Below, one piece after another: positions 30,947-41,623 of a stretch of DNA of 64,000 nucleotides. This DNA is from an uncultured Fretibacterium sp. (GTDB lineage Bacteria > Synergistota > Synergistia > Synergistales > Aminobacteriaceae). The notes beneath the pieces are model-generated. The model did not search any database and was not told the DNA's origin. It saw only the letters and a list, made by a program, of their open reading frames with translations. Location of the stretch: assembly GCA_946183145.1 (NCBI GenBank), contig CAMGZM010000009.1:1-64000 (forward strand), in the 5' to 3' direction. How positions within the stretch are numbered: position 1 is the first letter of the stretch; every line of letters begins with the position of its first letter. Both the position numbers and the translations under genes were made by a program.

Positions 30947-32041
30947 ATGAAAAAGTTTCTCAGCGTAATATTATGCGGCGTTATGGTACTTGCAGCGGCT
31001 TCAGTCTTTGCGGCGGAATACAAGAACACTTCCGGCAAAGAAATGGACATCCGAATCATCTCAAAGAGCTTCAACAACCAGTTCTATCAGTCAGCGTTCA
31101 AAGGTGCGGCAGATGCGGCGGCAAAACTCGGTGTGAAAATCACAACTAACGGCCCTGACGTAGAGACAAACACATCACAGCAGGTTGAACAGGTCAAAGC
31201 GGCAGTTAATGCGAAGCCCGACGCGATTGTGCTTGCGGCCTGCGACACAGCTTCGCTTGAGGAGACTCTCGACTCGGCAAAAGAAGCAGGAATCCCCGTA
31301 ATCGGTTTTGACTCAGGCGTACCCGGCGACACAACCGGCGCAGTACTCGCAACAGCAGCTACGGACAACGTAAACGCGGGCGGAAATGTCGCGGCGAATC
31401 TCATCGCTGATGCAGGATTTCAGGCGTTAATCCTCAAAGGCACGGAGAAAGCTCCCACAGTGCTGGCTATTCTTGCGCAGGATGCTACATCGGGATCAAT
31501 CGTTCTGCGTGTTGATGGATTCATCGCAAAGGCTCTTGAAGCTCTTGAAGCTCTTGAAGGCTTGAAGGGTCATGTATCAGTTTCAGGGCAGGAGAGATGG
31601 ACGAAACCCGCCGCAAATGCAGAAAAGGTGAAAATCGTTGTCGTTGTTCCTCCGTCATCAAGCGCGGCAGATATTCAGGCAGCCTCGAAAACAATTTTTG
31701 CGATGGACAATCTTGCAGGAGTTTTCGCGGCGAATCAGGACGCGGTGAACGGCGTAATCTCAGCGACAAATGACGGTACAGACCTCGACAGGGCGGACGG
31801 AATCTACAAGAACATTTACGTTGTCGGATTCGATTCAGGGACTTCACAGCGCGAGGCAATAAAGGACGGTCAGTTCTTCGGAAGCGTAACGCAGGATCCC
31901 TATCAGATGGGCTATCAGGCTGTCGGACTTGCAGTCATGGCCGCGAACAAAGAGAAAGTCTCTGATGTCGATACAGGCTCAAAATGGTACAACGCAAAGA
32001 ACATCGACAACCCGGACATTGCAATTCTCCTTTACGACTAA
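30947..32041 (+). CDS. Sugar-type ABC substrate-binding protein (RbsB-like)
   Basis: Signal peptide; FNNQFYQSAFKGAADAAAKLGVK; KPDAIVLAACDTASLEETLDSAKEAGIPVIGFDSG. Confidence 0.9.
   Translation: MKKFLSVILCGVMVLAAASVFAAEYKNTSGKEMDIRIISKSFNNQFYQSAFKGAADAAAKLGVKITTNGPDVETNTSQQVEQVKAAVNAKPDAIVLAACDTASLEETLDSAKEAGIPVIGFDSGVPGDTTGAVLATAATDNVNAGGNVAANLIADAGFQALILKGTEKAPTVLAILAQDATSGSIVLRVDGFIAKALEALEALEGLKGHVSVSGQERWTKPAANAEKVKIVVVVPPSSSAADIQAASKTIFAMDNLAGVFAANQDAVNGVISATNDGTDLDRADGIYKNIYVVGFDSGTSQREAIKDGQFFGSVTQDPYQMGYQAVGLAVMAANKEKVSDVDTGSKWYNAKNIDNPDIAILLYD
31532..31558 (+). repeat. 9-nt in-frame tandem repeat GCTCTTGAA x3 in the RbsB-like gene
   Basis: gctcttgaa gctcttgaa gctcttgaa encoding ALEALEALE. 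Confidence 0.95.
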
Positions 32042-32108
32042 TCACGGAAATTTACGCGGGGGGCTGGCGTTTTGTCGGCCTCCTTTTTGTATGCAGAGAG
32101 GTAGAAAC

Positions 32109-32510
32109 ATGAACGGCATTTACGGTATTCATCACATATGTATTCACACTCCTGAAATTGAGAAGTCAATCAATTTTTACAGGGATATTATTGGCTTTCA
32201 CGTTATCGGGCGCGAGACTTGCGGCTTTGGCGAGTATGCAATGATGAAGCTGAACGACTCACTTCTTGAGCTTATACAGCCGAATGAACAGGATGAAAAT
32301 ACTTTTGGCGATATAGGCTCAATAACTCACATCGGGCTTGGGGTGAAAGGTATCGACTCAGTTCTTGAAGATCTCCGCGCAAAAGGAATCCCGCTTCTTT
32401 CAGACGGAATTGAAGACGATGACGCGCCTATGGGAGGGTTGCGGGTGATTCAGTTACTCGGGCCAAGCAATGAACATCTCAATTTGTACGAATGGAAACG
32501 CGATTTCTGA
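32109..32510 (+). CDS. VOC family (glyoxalase / methylmalonyl-CoA epimerase-like) protein
   Basis: GIHHICIHTPEIEKSINFYRDIIGFHVI...LLELIQP...ITHIGLGV; internal start after RBS-like aggtagaaac. Confidence 0.85.
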   Translation: MNGIYGIHHICIHTPEIEKSINFYRDIIGFHVIGRETCGFGEYAMMKLNDSLLELIQPNEQDENTFGDIGSITHIGLGVKGIDSVLEDLRAKGIPLLSDGIEDDDAPMGGLRVIQLLGPSNEHLNLYEWKRDF

Positions 32511-32533
32511 TTTTGTTACAGCGCACAAAATGA

Positions 32534-32553
32534 CCCGGTGATTTTTTGCCGGG
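32534..32553. terminator. Hairpin terminator between convergent genes
   Basis: CCCGG tgattttttg CCGGG. Confidence 0.45.
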
Positions 32554-32584
32554 CCGTTTGCTTTCATGAGAATGTATGTGATTT

Positions 32585-33148
32585 CTAGTTCATGCACCTG
32601 TCGAGGATAATATCCTTCACTCTTTCAACAACATAATCAAGCCCGCCGGAAGTATCAAGCGTTACTGTTCGCGCCATGAGTCCAAGCTCGTATAAACACT
32701 CGTCAATCTTTTCACCCACACGCGAATGAAAGTCTACCGCCCATTCCTTGTTGTCGCTGAAAGTTTTTGTGCGTTCGTGCATTTGTTCGGGAGTCGTGAG
32801 GAGCTTTATCCCCCATGCCTTTTCGATTAGCGGAGATGTTCGCATTAACGCTGAGAGCCGCCGGAAACTTTTCGGGTTACGGACTGCGACATACGCGAGA
32901 TTTCCCGGGTGCCACGTCTCAGACATCGAAACGCCCGGAAGATTCGCAAAATACATATCCCGCTCAAGCTCCATTTTCGTCAATTCAACTTCAAACGCTT
33001 CATCACGTTTATCGGGAATCCCTTTGTCCCTGTAGAATATCTCTTTGCCGATTTCATACCCGCAGCCCGTTATGATATTGTCCCTCTCAAGAGCGCGGAG
33101 AATGCTCGTTTTTCCGCTGGCGTGAGGCCCGCAAATGAACATGAACAT
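32585..33148 (-). CDS. P-loop AAA/kinase-like ATPase
   Basis: MFMFICGPHASGKTSILRALE Walker A. Confidence 0.65.
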   Translation of the reverse strand: MFMFICGPHASGKTSILRALERDNIITGCGYEIGKEIFYRDKGIPDKRDEAFEVELTKMELERDMYFANLPGVSMSETWHPGNLAYVAVRNPKSFRRLSALMRTSPLIEKAWGIKLLTTPEQMHERTKTFSDNKEWAVDFHSRVGEKIDECLYELGLMARTVTLDTSGGLDYVVERVKDIILDRCMN

Positions 33149-33151
33149 GAA

Positions 33152-36100
33152 TTAACCCTCCGTTGTGAATTTTATGTTACGGCCTAATGATTTGAGATAT
33201 TTTCTCACACGTTCAGGGATTTCAACGCCGGAATATTTCACTGTTACGGTGCCTTTCTTCACGCTTACTTCACGGATTCCGTAACGCCCGCCGAAATTTC
33301 TCGCAGCCGTCAATCCCGCAAGATATTTCACCTCAGAAGGAACTGCCCCGAATCTGTCGGACATCTCATCACATAACGCGTCAATCTCATCAAGCCCGAT
33401 TGCGTTAATGAGTCTGCGGTAAATTGTGATTCGCACATCATCTTGTGGGATATAATTTTCGGGAATGAATCCGCCGCCGCGGTCTGAAATTATTTCTGGC
33501 TTCTCTGGCTCTTTTTTCCCGCGCAGTCTGTCAAGCTCCTCTTCAAGAAGTTTGTAGAAAATGTTGTATGAGCTGTTTCGTGTTGTACCGTGCTGAACCG
33601 TTCCGCCCGCCTCGCCTCCTCCGCGTATGTCAAGGTCTCTCCTCGCAATCTCGTAGCCTGAGCCTAACTCCGTCATTGTTGAGATTGCCTCTAAACGGTC
33701 TAAAGTGTCCTGATTGAGCTTTGATTTCTCCGGGTAAAAGAAGTATGCGAATGCCTTTTCTCCTCTTCTGCCGACTCTCCCTCGTAACTGGTACATTTGC
33801 GCGAGTCCTAACTCTTCAGCATTGTCGATGATTATCGTGTTAGCGCGTCCGACATCAAGCCCGCTTTCGATTATCGTTGTCGCTATGAGGATGTCTATTT
33901 TCCCGTCGTAAAACTCAAGCATTGTTGACTCTAGTTCTTTCTCGTTCATTTGGCCGTGAGCCGTCTTTATTGTCGCGTCAGGGAAAAACGCCGTAAGCAT
34001 TCTCATATATTCGCCCATTCGTGAAATTTTTGCTGACAGAAAATATACCTGCCCGCCCCTGTTAAGCTCGTACGTAATTGCACGCCGAATCACTCCCGCG
34101 TTGAACTGCCCTGTGTATGTCGTGATGGGGAGTCGGTCTTCAGGAGGAGTCGAAAGCACCGATATACTACGCAGGCCACGCAACGCCATCTCAAGAGTAC
34201 GCGGAATCGGAGTCGCTGAGAGGCTCAACACATCCGTTTTTCCGTAGGTCAGTTTGAGGCTCTCTTTGTGCATTACGCCGAACCGATGTTCCTCGTCAAT
34301 AATGAGCAATCCTAAATCACGAAACTTTACGCCTTTCTGCAAAAGTTTGTGAGTCCCAATGAGAATATCTATTTTGCCTTCTTCGGTTGATTTGAGGACT
34401 TCACGCGCCTGTTTTGCTGTGATGAAACGCGACAAGAGTCCGACATTCATGGGGAAGCCCGACAATCTCGACTGAAACGCCGCGTAATGCTGCTGCGCTA
34501 ATATCGTTGTGGGAACAAGTACGCAAACCTGAAACCCGGCCATGACAACACGGAACGCCGCACGTAATGCAACCTCAGTTTTTCCGAATCCAACATCACC
34601 GACTAACAATCTATCCATCGGGAAATTTGACGACAAGTCCTTCATGATCTCGTCTACTGCTTTAAGCTGGTCTGCTGTCTCGTTGAACGTAAACGCTTTC
34701 ACAAAATCATCATATGCGCTGTCATTCGGTGCGTAAGGGGGACGGCGTTCAAGCTCTCTTTTCGCAAAAATCTCCATCAGCATCAACGCTTCTTTTTGCG
34801 CCCGCTCCTGTGTCTTCTGAAGACTCTTCTTCCACGTTTTACCCTTCAGGCTGTCAAGTTTTGCCGATTCTGACTCGTGTTCGTTAAGCCCCGTGAGTTT
34901 TGCCGACTGCGTTACGGGTATCAATAATCTCTGATCGTCAGCAAACTCAATCGCAAGAACATCTATCTGCATTCCTCCGACAGTTGTGCGCTCAATCCCG
35001 CGAAAAATCCCAGTCCCGTAATCCTCATGAATCACAAGCTGGCCAGGCGACAATTTACCGCCCTCGTTCCAGTCGTTCGGCGTGTGTCTTTGAGTGAGTG
35101 AGACTCCCGCGTTAATGCCGGATAATTCACGCTCCGAGATAAAAGCCTTCTTTGCTTCTTTGTCGAAAAATCCCGCTGACAAATTCCCGTCATGAATCGT
35201 GTAGGGCAGTTTCTGAAACACCGGGTTGTTCGTGAAAACCTCAATGTCAAATCCATTCCGTGAAAGCTCATCGCATGTATGAAGTATCGTGTACGAATTT
35301 CCCCTGAAAGCAGGTAATGAGTCAGTCGGAAATTCTGCGTCAGATTTCGCTGCGTCGTTCGTGATTCTGATTACGGGGAACTTTGCGAGCCTCATGAAAA
35401 TTTTGTCCCACTCGTCAACAATATATCCCGCTTTTATCTCGTCAAAAACTTCACGCCATAACCATATGAATGACTCGGCCTGCGACTCAACTTTTGCGGG
35501 TTCGTAAAGCGTAATGAGAGTATCAGGGGGCATGAGAGAGTCAGTTTTTGTGCGTTCAGCCTCAGTTATGCCGTGCAAAATTATCTCGTCAATGTGCATT
35601 AACTGAGAGCTAGTTTTCTGTGTGTCAGGGAAAAATCCGCCTATTCGTTCAACATCATCATCAAGAAACTCAAAACGCAATGGCAAAGCATACGCAGGAT
35701 CATAGACATCAAGAATGAATCCTCTTTGCGCGAACTGTCCAGGCAGCCAAACGAGACTCGACGGAGTATAGCCCGAATCAATCAGCCATTCTTTGAGCTT
35801 GTCAGGGTCAAAATTTTCTGAGCGTGAAACCCTGAGAGCCTTAACGCCTACAAGACACGACGACATTAACGCGCCCGGTGAAGAAGCTATTACGCCGTCA
35901 GTGTGCGCCCATCTCCGCAATATTTCTCCGCGCTCAAGAAGCAGTGCCCGAATGTTTGCGCTTTGCTGTGAGAGGGGCATTTCGGGAAGAAGATATACAT
36001 TTGCGCCGGGGTGAAGTGTCCTGAAGTCCTGCGTGAATGCTGAGGCTTGAGTCGTGTCCGGGAAAATTGCGAGCGTGTGTCCTCTTGTGGGAGTCAGGTA

Positions 36101-36187
36101 AGCTCTTGCTGAAATTCCTGCGCGTTCAAGAATCGTTTTGTTGCGTAATGAGGGTGTCAATGATTTTTTTATTGGACGGTTTATCAT
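33152..36187 (-). CDS. mfd: Transcription-repair coupling factor
   Basis: LVGDVGFGKTEVALRAAFRVVMAGFQVCVLVPTTILAQQHY; IDEEHRFGVMHKE; YQLRGRVGRRG. Confidence 0.97.
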   Translation of the reverse strand: MINRPIKKSLTPSLRNKTILERAGISARAYLTPTRGHTLAIFPDTTQASAFTQDFRTLHPGANVYLLPEMPLSQQSANIRALLLERGEILRRWAHTDGVIASSPGALMSSCLVGVKALRVSRSENFDPDKLKEWLIDSGYTPSSLVWLPGQFAQRGFILDVYDPAYALPLRFEFLDDDVERIGGFFPDTQKTSSQLMHIDEIILHGITEAERTKTDSLMPPDTLITLYEPAKVESQAESFIWLWREVFDEIKAGYIVDEWDKIFMRLAKFPVIRITNDAAKSDAEFPTDSLPAFRGNSYTILHTCDELSRNGFDIEVFTNNPVFQKLPYTIHDGNLSAGFFDKEAKKAFISERELSGINAGVSLTQRHTPNDWNEGGKLSPGQLVIHEDYGTGIFRGIERTTVGGMQIDVLAIEFADDQRLLIPVTQSAKLTGLNEHESESAKLDSLKGKTWKKSLQKTQERAQKEALMLMEIFAKRELERRPPYAPNDSAYDDFVKAFTFNETADQLKAVDEIMKDLSSNFPMDRLLVGDVGFGKTEVALRAAFRVVMAGFQVCVLVPTTILAQQHYAAFQSRLSGFPMNVGLLSRFITAKQAREVLKSTEEGKIDILIGTHKLLQKGVKFRDLGLLIIDEEHRFGVMHKESLKLTYGKTDVLSLSATPIPRTLEMALRGLRSISVLSTPPEDRLPITTYTGQFNAGVIRRAITYELNRGGQVYFLSAKISRMGEYMRMLTAFFPDATIKTAHGQMNEKELESTMLEFYDGKIDILIATTIIESGLDVGRANTIIIDNAEELGLAQMYQLRGRVGRRGEKAFAYFFYPEKSKLNQDTLDRLEAISTMTELGSGYEIARRDLDIRGGGEAGGTVQHGTTRNSSYNIFYKLLEEELDRLRGKKEPEKPEIISDRGGGFIPENYIPQDDVRITIYRRLINAIGLDEIDALCDEMSDRFGAVPSEVKYLAGLTAARNFGGRYGIREVSVKKGTVTVKYSGVEIPERVRKYLKSLGRNIKFTTEG

Positions 36188-36280
36188 TGCAATGTAAAAA
36201 TCTCCGGGAAAAAATTTTAGTATGATATTATCTTCACTAAATCCCGATTATAACATTCAATGAAGGAGGCTTATTTTCAC

Positions 36281-37144
36281 ATGAAGAACATTGCTTTTAT
36301 AGGAGCCGGGAAAATGGGAAAACCTATGATAAAGAATCTCATAAAACTTGGCTTTTCTGTTGACGTTTACGCCCGCTCAATAATGAAAGTGTACGACATA
36401 ATAAGCAACGGCGCGAAATATCACAGCTCAATTTACGACTGCGCTAAAAATTCTGACGTTGCAATAACAATGCTCGGATTCCCGAAAGACGTAGAAGAAG
36501 TATATTTTGCGTCAGGGGGATTGCTCGACAGCATGAAGAAAGACACATACATTATCGACATGACGACAACGAGTCCATCACTCGCGGAAATGATTCACGA
36601 TGAGGCGGAAAAACGCGGGCTTCATTTTCTTGACGCGCCTGTTACGGGAGGAGTCAGCGGCGCAAAGAATGCTTCACTCTCAATCATGGCCGGAGGAAAT
36701 GAGGACGACTATCAAGCGTGCCTGCCGTTATTCCGCGCAATGGGGACGAACATAAACTACATGGGCGGGCCTGGAATGGGTCAGCACACGAAAATAGCGA
36801 ATCAGATCATCATAGCCGGAACGATTGCGGGAGTCTGCGAGGCTATGACGTATGCGCGTGCTGAAGGACTCGACATGCCGAAATTCCTGCGTGCTGTCTC
36901 AACTGGCGGCGCAAGCTCGAAACAGCTTGAAGGAGCGGGGCCGAAAATTTTAGACCGCGATTTTACTGCAACATTCAGCGTGAAACATTTCGTGAAAGAC
37001 TTGTTGCTTGCTGTTGACGAGGCCGGAAAAGAGAATCTGAATCTTGATGTTCTGTTGACGGTGATGAGTCATTACAAGCAGCTTGAGACAGACGGATTCG
37101 GCGAGGACGGGACTCAAGTCCTCATAAAATATTACGGAGGCTAA
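36281..37144 (+). CDS. 2-hydroxy-3-oxopropionate reductase / 3-hydroxyisobutyrate dehydrogenase family
   Basis: IAFIGAGKMGKPMIKNLIK; DAPVTGGVSGAKNASLSIMAGG; start at 36281 after ggagg. Confidence 0.9.
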   Translation: MKNIAFIGAGKMGKPMIKNLIKLGFSVDVYARSIMKVYDIISNGAKYHSSIYDCAKNSDVAITMLGFPKDVEEVYFASGGLLDSMKKDTYIIDMTTTSPSLAEMIHDEAEKRGLHFLDAPVTGGVSGAKNASLSIMAGGNEDDYQACLPLFRAMGTNINYMGGPGMGQHTKIANQIIIAGTIAGVCEAMTYARAEGLDMPKFLRAVSTGGASSKQLEGAGPKILDRDFTATFSVKHFVKDLLLAVDEAGKENLNLDVLLTVMSHYKQLETDGFGEDGTQVLIKYYGG

Positions 37145-37147
37145 TCG

Positions 37148-38059
37148 ATGAAACGTGTTGCAGTTTTGTGCGGAGGAGACAGCAGAGAGCGTGAAGTGTC
37201 ATTGCGGAGCGGGAAAGCTGTTGCTGATGCCTTGAATGAGGCGGGATTTTACGCGGACATGATCGACTTGCTGAGGCTTGAAGAGGCTGACAGGGTTAAA
37301 GGTTACGACGGCGCGTTTATCGCTATGCACGGTGATTGGGGCGAGGATGGACGATTACAGGCAAGACTCTCAGAGATGGGAATACCGTACACAGGTTCAG
37401 GCCCACACGCGAGCGCGCTGGCGATGGACAAATGGGAGGCGCAGAAATTTTTTGCACAGGCTGGAATCCCCGTCCCGAAATCTGTATTTCTCCCGAAAAA
37501 TTATGATGATGTTGTGCGTGAAATCGGCCGTAACATTGTCGTGAAACCCTGCGCGGGCGGCTCAACCGTAGGAGTGTCAATAATCCCGGAATTGACTCCG
37601 CAGAGTCTCAATGACGCTGTAAATCTTGCACGTGAAAGTTACGCCGGAGAAGTTATAGCAGAGACATACATTCCAGGCCGTGAGATAACGTGCGCTGTTT
37701 GGGAGAACAACGGAATAACAGAATCATTGCCGGTAATCGAAATCAAACCGCATGAAGGATATTACGATTACGCGAACAAGTACACGAAAGGCGCAACGGA
37801 ATATATTTGCCCGGCAGAAATTGATGATGAGACAGCAAAACGAATCGGAGATTACGCGGTGAAGGCTCATGAGTCGTTAGGGTGCAGAGCGTACAGCAGA
37901 TCCGATTTCAGATTAACGCCTGAAGGTGAAGCATATATCCTTGAAGTGAACACCGCGCCGGGAATGACAGCAACGAGCCTCGTACCAAAAGCGGCAAAAG
38001 CAAAAGGCATAAGCATGGCCGAATTTGTGAAAGCGATAATGAACATGGCCAAAGTGTAA
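37148..38059 (+). CDS. ddl: D-alanine--D-alanine ligase
   Basis: VLCGGDSREREVSLRSGKAV; IAMHGDWGEDGRLQARLSEMGIPYTGSG; VNTAPGMTATSLVPKAAKAKG. Confidence 0.95.
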   Translation: MKRVAVLCGGDSREREVSLRSGKAVADALNEAGFYADMIDLLRLEEADRVKGYDGAFIAMHGDWGEDGRLQARLSEMGIPYTGSGPHASALAMDKWEAQKFFAQAGIPVPKSVFLPKNYDDVVREIGRNIVVKPCAGGSTVGVSIIPELTPQSLNDAVNLARESYAGEVIAETYIPGREITCAVWENNGITESLPVIEIKPHEGYYDYANKYTKGATEYICPAEIDDETAKRIGDYAVKAHESLGCRAYSRSDFRLTPEGEAYILEVNTAPGMTATSLVPKAAKAKGISMAEFVKAIMNMAKV

Positions 38060-38120
38060 TTTAACCTGTATAATTACTTCATCACCAAAAAATTTAACAG
38101 ACAGACAAAAATATTCAGCG

Positions 38121-38969
38121 ATGAAAACATTTTGCTTCAAGCTGTATAAATCTGAGCATAACAAAAAATTGATGAGGCTCATAAACATTGCGGGACTCAT
38201 TTACAATCATTGTATTGCTCTGCATAAGAGATATTACAGGCTGTACGGGAAATATATTCACAAGTACACCTTGCAGAAGCATATCACGAAACTGAAGCGG
38301 ACAAAGAGATTCGGTTATTTCTGGTCGCGGAATATTGAAGGCAGAGTCAAAACGGTAACAGTTAAGCACGATTTATTGGGGGACATATATATTTACTTGG
38401 TGTGCGATTCTCAGTGCGATACAGTTAGGCCGCGAACAGGTGAAATTGTCGGGTTAGATTTCGGGCTGAAGAAATTTCTCACCGCCAGCAATGGAAATGA
38501 TATAGTCTCTGCTGACTTTTTCAGGCTCAATGCAAAAATCATCAGGACGAAATGCCGCAAATTATCCCCGAAAAAGAAAGGCTCAGGCAATTTTCAGCAG
38601 GCAAGACTCGAATTAGCCCGTGCATACAGAAAGATAAATAATCAGCGCAGGGATTTTCATTTCAAGACCGCAAGAAAACTCTGCAATGATTACGCGCTGA
38701 TCTGCCTTGAAGAACTTAACATTAAGGGAATGGCAAAACGATGGGGCAGGGAGATTCACAGCTTGGGCTTCTCTGATTTCGTCAGGATACTTCAATATGA
38801 GGCTATGAAGCTGGGAACGAGGATTATTTTTGTTGACCGTTTTTATCCGTCAAGCCAGCTCTGCAATGTATGCGGGTACAGGAACAAGGAAGTAAAGAAC
38901 CTGAAAATCCTGGAATGGGACTGCCCTTCATGCGGGACTCATCACGACAGGGACAGGAACGCGGCATAA
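38121..38969 (+). pseudogene. tnpB: Degenerate IS200/IS605-family TnpB (internal deletion, 3' frameshift)
   Basis: VGLDFGLKKFLTAS; LEELNIKGMAKR; FVDRFYPSSQLCNVCGYRNKEVKNLKILEWDCPSCGTHHDRDRNAA* zinc-ribbon domain; only 282 aa. Confidence 0.9.
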
Positions 38970-39057
38970 ATATTGCAGATACAAGCGGCAACTTTTGAGC
39001 TTAACAGCACGTTTCATAGTGTTGTGAGGTTATAAATTTTGAGGAGGTAAAATCATA

Positions 39058-40233
39058 ATGGATTACGCAAAAGAGTCATTACGGCTTCACGAGCAGTGGA
39101 AAGGCAAGATTGAAGTAATCGCAACCGTTCCCGTCAAGACAAAAGAGGATCTCTCACTCGCCTACACGCCCGGAGTCGCTGAACCCTGCCTCGCGATTCA
39201 GAAAGACGTGAATAGGAGCTACGACCTCACCAGACGGCACAATCTCTGCTTAGTCGTAACGGACGGAAGCGCAGTACTCGGACTCGGCGACATCGGCCCT
39301 GAAGCAGGTATGCCCGTCATGGAGGGAAAATGCGTTCTCTTCAAGTCATTCGGAGGCGTTGACGCTTTCCCCCTCTGTGTGAAAACGAAAGACGTTGACG
39401 AGTTTGTAGAGACCGTGTACAACATATCAGGGTCATTCGGCGGGATTAACCTTGAGGATATAGCCGCGCCACGTTGCTTTGAGATTGAGAGGAAGCTCAA
39501 AGAGAAGTGCGACATTCCGATTTTCCACGATGACCAGCACGGAACAGCCGTTATCACTCTCGCAGGACTCATCAACGCATTGAAGGTTGTCGGAAAAGAC
39601 ATCGGCAAAATCAAAGTAGCAGTAAACGGAGCAGGAGCCGCCGCAATCGCAATCACAAAATTACTCATCTCAGCGGGACTCAAGAACGTAACACTTTGCG
39701 ACCGTACAGGAATCGTCTACAAAGGCCGCGAAAAGGGAATGAACTGGATCAAATCCGAGATGGCCGAAATCACTAACCCTGAAGGACTCAAAGGCTCACT
39801 TGCTGACGCTATGAAGGGCGCGGATGTCTTCATCGGAGTGTCAGCTCCCAACAGCGTAACTCAAGACATGGTGCGCTCAATGGCAAAAGACCCGATAATT
39901 TTTGCGTGCGCTAACCCGACTCCCGAAATTTTCCCGGATGACGCAAAAGCAGCAGGAGCAAAAGTAATCTCAACAGGAAGAAGCGATTTCCCGAATCAGA
40001 TCAACAATGTGTTAGCATTCCCCGGAATTTTCAGAGGAACATTTGACGTAAGAGCCAGCGACATCAACGAGGCTATGAAGGTCGCAGCTTCACACGCGCT
40101 TGCGGATTTGGTCGAACCCGAAAAGCTCGGCCCTGATTACATCATTCCGGCGGCGTTCGATCCGAGAGTCGGCCCGGCAGTGTCAAAAGCTGTTGCTGAG
40201 GCCGCGAGAAAATCAGGTGTAGCGAGGTTATAG
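39058..40233 (+). CDS. NAD(P)-dependent malic enzyme
   Basis: AYTPGVAEPCLAI; GDIGPEAGMPVMEGKCVLFK; HDDQHGTAVITLAGLINALK. Confidence 0.95.
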   Translation: MDYAKESLRLHEQWKGKIEVIATVPVKTKEDLSLAYTPGVAEPCLAIQKDVNRSYDLTRRHNLCLVVTDGSAVLGLGDIGPEAGMPVMEGKCVLFKSFGGVDAFPLCVKTKDVDEFVETVYNISGSFGGINLEDIAAPRCFEIERKLKEKCDIPIFHDDQHGTAVITLAGLINALKVVGKDIGKIKVAVNGAGAAAIAITKLLISAGLKNVTLCDRTGIVYKGREKGMNWIKSEMAEITNPEGLKGSLADAMKGADVFIGVSAPNSVTQDMVRSMAKDPIIFACANPTPEIFPDDAKAAGAKVISTGRSDFPNQINNVLAFPGIFRGTFDVRASDINEAMKVAASHALADLVEPEKLGPDYIIPAAFDPRVGPAVSKAVAEAARKSGVARL

Positions 40234-40236
40234 CAC

Positions 40237-41613
40237 ATGGAAGAATACAGAGGTTTCAAGATTTTCGCGCTTCCTCCGAAATATTTTGCGCTGTTCGCTG
40301 TCGTTGTGCTTCTGTCGGCTATGCTCGGCGTGCTTCCTGCGGGAATGGCCGGATGCTTTGCGTTCATGATTGTGTGCGGTGCTATCTTGCAGGAGCTCGG
40401 AGACCATCTCCCAATCGTAAATACTTTCTTGGGCGGCGGCCCTGTCGTGATAATTTTCGGCATGGGATTTTTGCGCTACGAGAACTTCTTCGGCGTGTTC
40501 GATGTGATTTCAGGCTTAATCGGCAAGACTGGCTTCACAAAAATTTTGATGACGAACATTGATACGTTCTTCAAGCCTGCCGGGGCATTTCTTGATTTCT
40601 ACATAGCGGCGTTAATCACAGGCTCAATTCTCGGAATGAACAGAAAACTTCTCGTGAAAGCGGCGGCGCGTTACTTTCCGGCAATTTTCGGAGCTGTTGC
40701 GGTTTCGTTTGGGCTTGTGGCGATTGCAGGACATTTCAGCGGATTCGGCGTTGTGAAAGCTGTATTGCTTATCGCGCTTCCTATTATGGGCGGCGGAATG
40801 GGAGCAGGAGCAGTACCACTCAGCAAAATTTTTGAGTCTTCCGGCACAATGACCGCTGAAGAGGCTATCTCTATCATGAATCCCGCTGTCGCTATCGGAA
40901 ATGCTACATCAATCGTGCTTGCGGGAATCCTCGTGAAAGTCCTCGCGGGAAAATTCTTCAACGGACAAGGCACGCTCATGAAGGCCGGAGCGAATGAAGA
41001 TCCGTCAGAGTACGAAATTTCGCCCGAAATGCAAGCCAAGCGCGACAAAGTTACAGTAACGAATCTCGGAATCGGACTCCTTGCCGCAACAACATTCTTT
41101 GCATGGGGCTATATCGTTGCGGGAATATGGATTAAGCTCGTACCCGCCGTAAACATTCATGCTTATGCGTGGATGATTATCACGGTCGCTTTGTGCAAAG
41201 TCTTCAACGTTCTCCCCGAATTTATAGAGGTATGCTGCTATCAGTGGTTCCAGTTCGTAATGAAGAATCTTACGTCAATGTTGATGGTTGGAATCGGTCT
41301 GTGCTACTTGAGTCTTGACGTTGTAATAAGCAGCTTCAGCATGATGTACTTGCTTATGTGCTTCCTTGCGTGCATAGGCGCGTTTGTCGGAGCTGGACTC
41401 ATTGGCGCGATGGTCGGATTCTATCCTGTTGAGGCGGGAATCACTGCGGGGCTTTGCATGTCGAACATGGGCGGCACCGGTGATGTTGCTGTTCTTTCGG
41501 CGGCTCATCGAATGGAGTTAATGCCGTTCGCGCAGATCTCTTCACGACTCGGAGGCGCAATCATTCTCATCATTGGCTCGTTAATGCTTTCGACTCTTGG
41601 CAGTATGTTATAG
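40237..41613 (+). CDS. 2-hydroxycarboxylate transporter (CitS/MleP-like)
   Basis: Multi-pass; IMGGGMGAGAVPLSKIF; MSNMGGTGDVAVLSAAHRMELMPFAQISSRLGGA. Confidence 0.9.
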   Translation: MEEYRGFKIFALPPKYFALFAVVVLLSAMLGVLPAGMAGCFAFMIVCGAILQELGDHLPIVNTFLGGGPVVIIFGMGFLRYENFFGVFDVISGLIGKTGFTKILMTNIDTFFKPAGAFLDFYIAALITGSILGMNRKLLVKAAARYFPAIFGAVAVSFGLVAIAGHFSGFGVVKAVLLIALPIMGGGMGAGAVPLSKIFESSGTMTAEEAISIMNPAVAIGNATSIVLAGILVKVLAGKFFNGQGTLMKAGANEDPSEYEISPEMQAKRDKVTVTNLGIGLLAATTFFAWGYIVAGIWIKLVPAVNIHAYAWMIITVALCKVFNVLPEFIEVCCYQWFQFVMKNLTSMLMVGIGLCYLSLDVVISSFSMMYLLMCFLACIGAFVGAGLIGAMVGFYPVEAGITAGLCMSNMGGTGDVAVLSAAHRMELMPFAQISSRLGGAIILIIGSLMLSTLGSML

Positions 41614-41623
41614 GGGTGATTGA

